DNA of 64,000 nucleotides from Pseudomonas fluorescens. GTDB lineage: Bacteria; Pseudomonadota; Gammaproteobacteria; Pseudomonadales; Pseudomonadaceae. A program made the translations under genes and the position numbers. The DNA lies in NCBI RefSeq assembly GCF_902497785.1, contig NZ_CABVHK010000007.1, positions 242,358 through 306,357 of the forward strand, read 5' to 3'. Of this stretch, positions 62,886-64,000 are shown piece by piece (position 1 is the first letter of the stretch; each line of letters opens with the position of its first letter). Below the pieces are notes generated by a model. The model worked only from the letters and a program-made list of their open reading frames with translations, was not told the origin of the DNA and did not search any database.

Positions 62886-63815
62886 TCACGGCTGCTTTTC
62901 AAAACGATAGAACAGGTTCGGTTCGCTCACCATGTACACCGTCCCCGCGTCGTCCATGGTCACGCCTTCAGCGCGAGGAATGGTTTTCTTCAGCCCGTTG
63001 AAGCCGCCAAGCAAAGTCATGAAACTCACCTGCTCGCCCTTCTCGTCGAGTTCGAGCAACAAGTGGGAATCAGCGGACAACACCAGGGTATGGCCGGTTC
63101 GAGGATCGATGGCCAGGGCCGAGAGGTTACGGATATCCAGTTCATCACTGGCCAGCTTCTGCTTGTCGCCGGTGAGGGTCTGACTGTCGGTGCTCTTCCA
63201 GGTAAACAACGCCGGCGGACGTTCTTCACCCAACAGCATCTGCTTGTTGCGCGAATCCCAGACGATGGCTTCGAACGCCTTGTTCTGGTCTTTCGACGGA
63301 CCGAGGTCGTATTTCGGGAAGTTGGCGATGTTCAGCTCTCGGGTATCGGCATCAACCTTGACGATAGAAAGCACGTGTTCGCGCTCATCTACGATGGCCA
63401 GAAGACCGTTGCCCATGACCGTCACGCCTTCCGGGTTGCTCCAGCCCACCAGCGGCATCTTGCGCAATACGTCGCCCTGCAAACTCAGCTCGACCAGGAA
63501 CGGATTCTTGCCCATGACCGAGAACAGGGTTTTGGTTTCAGCACTGTAGGCGAGGTCGGACGCTTCGTCCTTTTCCATTCCCGGCAATGGCTTGGCGTCG
63601 ATCACTGCCCGGTAATCCGGTAGCCATATGCTCTCCTGGCGTTCGGTCGGGCTTTCGAAACGTTCCAGCACCCAGAGCGCACCCCGGTCATCCCAATGCA
63701 TGACGAACGCGAGGCCATACGCGGCGGCCACCGCCAGCAAAAGCCATGAATACCAACGCATGTACACGCGCGGGCGACGGGCAGTTTTTAGCGTGGGCAG
63801 CGGTTGATTGGCCAT
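62886..63815 (-). CDS. SdiA-regulated family protein, copy 2
   Basis: A 309-residue paralogue of the neighbouring protein. An anchor spans about residues 21-40; the periplasmic part has SDLAYSAETKTLFSVMGKN, LVGWSNPEGVTVMGNGLLAIVDE, FEAIVWDSRNKQMLLGEERPP and AEGVTMDDAGTVYMVSEPNLFYRF, which match the same blocks of copy 1. The two genes face the same way, 151 bases apart, and probably arose by tandem duplication. Upstream there is only a short promoter region before the window edge. Confidence 0.86.
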   Translation of the reverse strand: MANQPLPTLKTARRPRVYMRWYSWLLLAVAAAYGLAFVMHWDDRGALWVLERFESPTERQESIWLPDYRAVIDAKPLPGMEKDEASDLAYSAETKTLFSVMGKNPFLVELSLQGDVLRKMPLVGWSNPEGVTVMGNGLLAIVDEREHVLSIVKVDADTRELNIANFPKYDLGPSKDQNKAFEAIVWDSRNKQMLLGEERPPALFTWKSTDSQTLTGDKQKLASDELDIRNLSALAIDPRTGHTLVLSADSHLLLELDEKGEQVSFMTLLGGFNGLKKTIPRAEGVTMDDAGTVYMVSEPNLFYRFEKQP

Positions 63816-63973
63816 CGAGGGATGTGTTCCAGAAATTCAGGCTATGGGTAATAGCACAATTGGGACCGGCTCAGACGCCGGAATCCGCGGAATTATCCAG
63901 ACAAGATGTGAAAAAAACGGGAAATGGCGGGATTGCCCTGCATCGGCGCAGAGCTTTGAGACCACCCAATACC

Positions 63974-64000
63974 CTGTGGGAGCGAGCTTGCTCGCGATGG
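63974..64000. repeat. Class B REP at the window edge
   Basis: GTGGGAGCGAGCTTGCTCGC followed by GATGG; an inverted partner, if present, lies beyond the end of the window. Confidence 0.75.

Overview
The window looks like chromosomal core from a Pseudomonas of the fluorescens group. The gene order proC-yggT-metX-metW-...-rpoH-ftsX-ftsE-ftsY-...-calB-...-coaD-...-mutM-...-ilvD-...-folA-...-thyA-lgt-...-ptsP-rppH-...-ilvA-rpiA is the one I recall from Pseudomonas chromosomes. GC is high, and the intergenic spaces are full of short REP hairpins typical of this group. No rRNA, tRNA, CRISPR array or prophage was seen.

Region by region. 1-5.75 kb (mostly +): end of proC, yggT, methionine genes metX/metW, a DUF4426 protein, rdgB, hemW and a DUF3392 protein. 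5.9-13.3 kb (mostly -): trmB, thiG, thiS, a DUF423 protein, mtgA (+), then rpoH and the tightly overlapped ftsX/ftsE/ftsY block. 13.7-20.1 kb (+): two pairs of M16 zinc peptidases separated by rsmD; each pair has one subunit with HxxEH and one without. 20.2-22.6 kb: a YheT-type hydrolase and sseA converge on a tandem array of about 255-bp units built from the 3' ends of both genes plus the REP hairpin between them. 22.7-27.3 kb: a TetR regulator divergent from a coniferyl aldehyde dehydrogenase, a Tat lipoprotein and a GMC oxidoreductase. 27.4-34.7 kb: coaD, ferredoxin, mutM, an HDOD protein, an rRNA methyltransferase, a REP-associated tyrosine transposase between two nearly identical REPINs, and ilvD.

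34.8-41 kb: a PchP-like phosphatase, the cystine importer tcyP, folA, and an overlapping membrane-protein/GTPase pair (DUF2868-DUF3482) of unknown function. 41.1-48.5 kb (-): an apparent 2-aminoethylphosphonate locus with a LysR regulator, ABC importer, FAD oxidoreductase, PhnZ-like HD oxygenase and a small EF-hand-like protein at its end. 48.5-51.3 kb: cadA and cadR, divergent around a MerR-type operator. 51.4-64 kb: thyA, lgt, a TauE-type permease, an NRDE protein, ptsP-rppH, a HAD phosphatase, a DUF2269 protein, ilvA, rpiA and two SdiA-regulated paralogues.

Three REP sequence classes are distinguishable. Class A contains GTAGGAGCTGCCGAAGGCTG. Class B contains GTGGGAGCGAGCTTGCTCGC. Class C contains GGGGATTTATCCCCGT. 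Most sit as inverted pairs just past gene 3' ends. The points I would look at first are the gene-end array at 21.1-21.9 kb, the phosphonate locus that lacks a visible substrate-hydroxylating gene, and the DUF2868/DUF3482 pair. Gene names come from motifs and remembered family sequences, not from a search.
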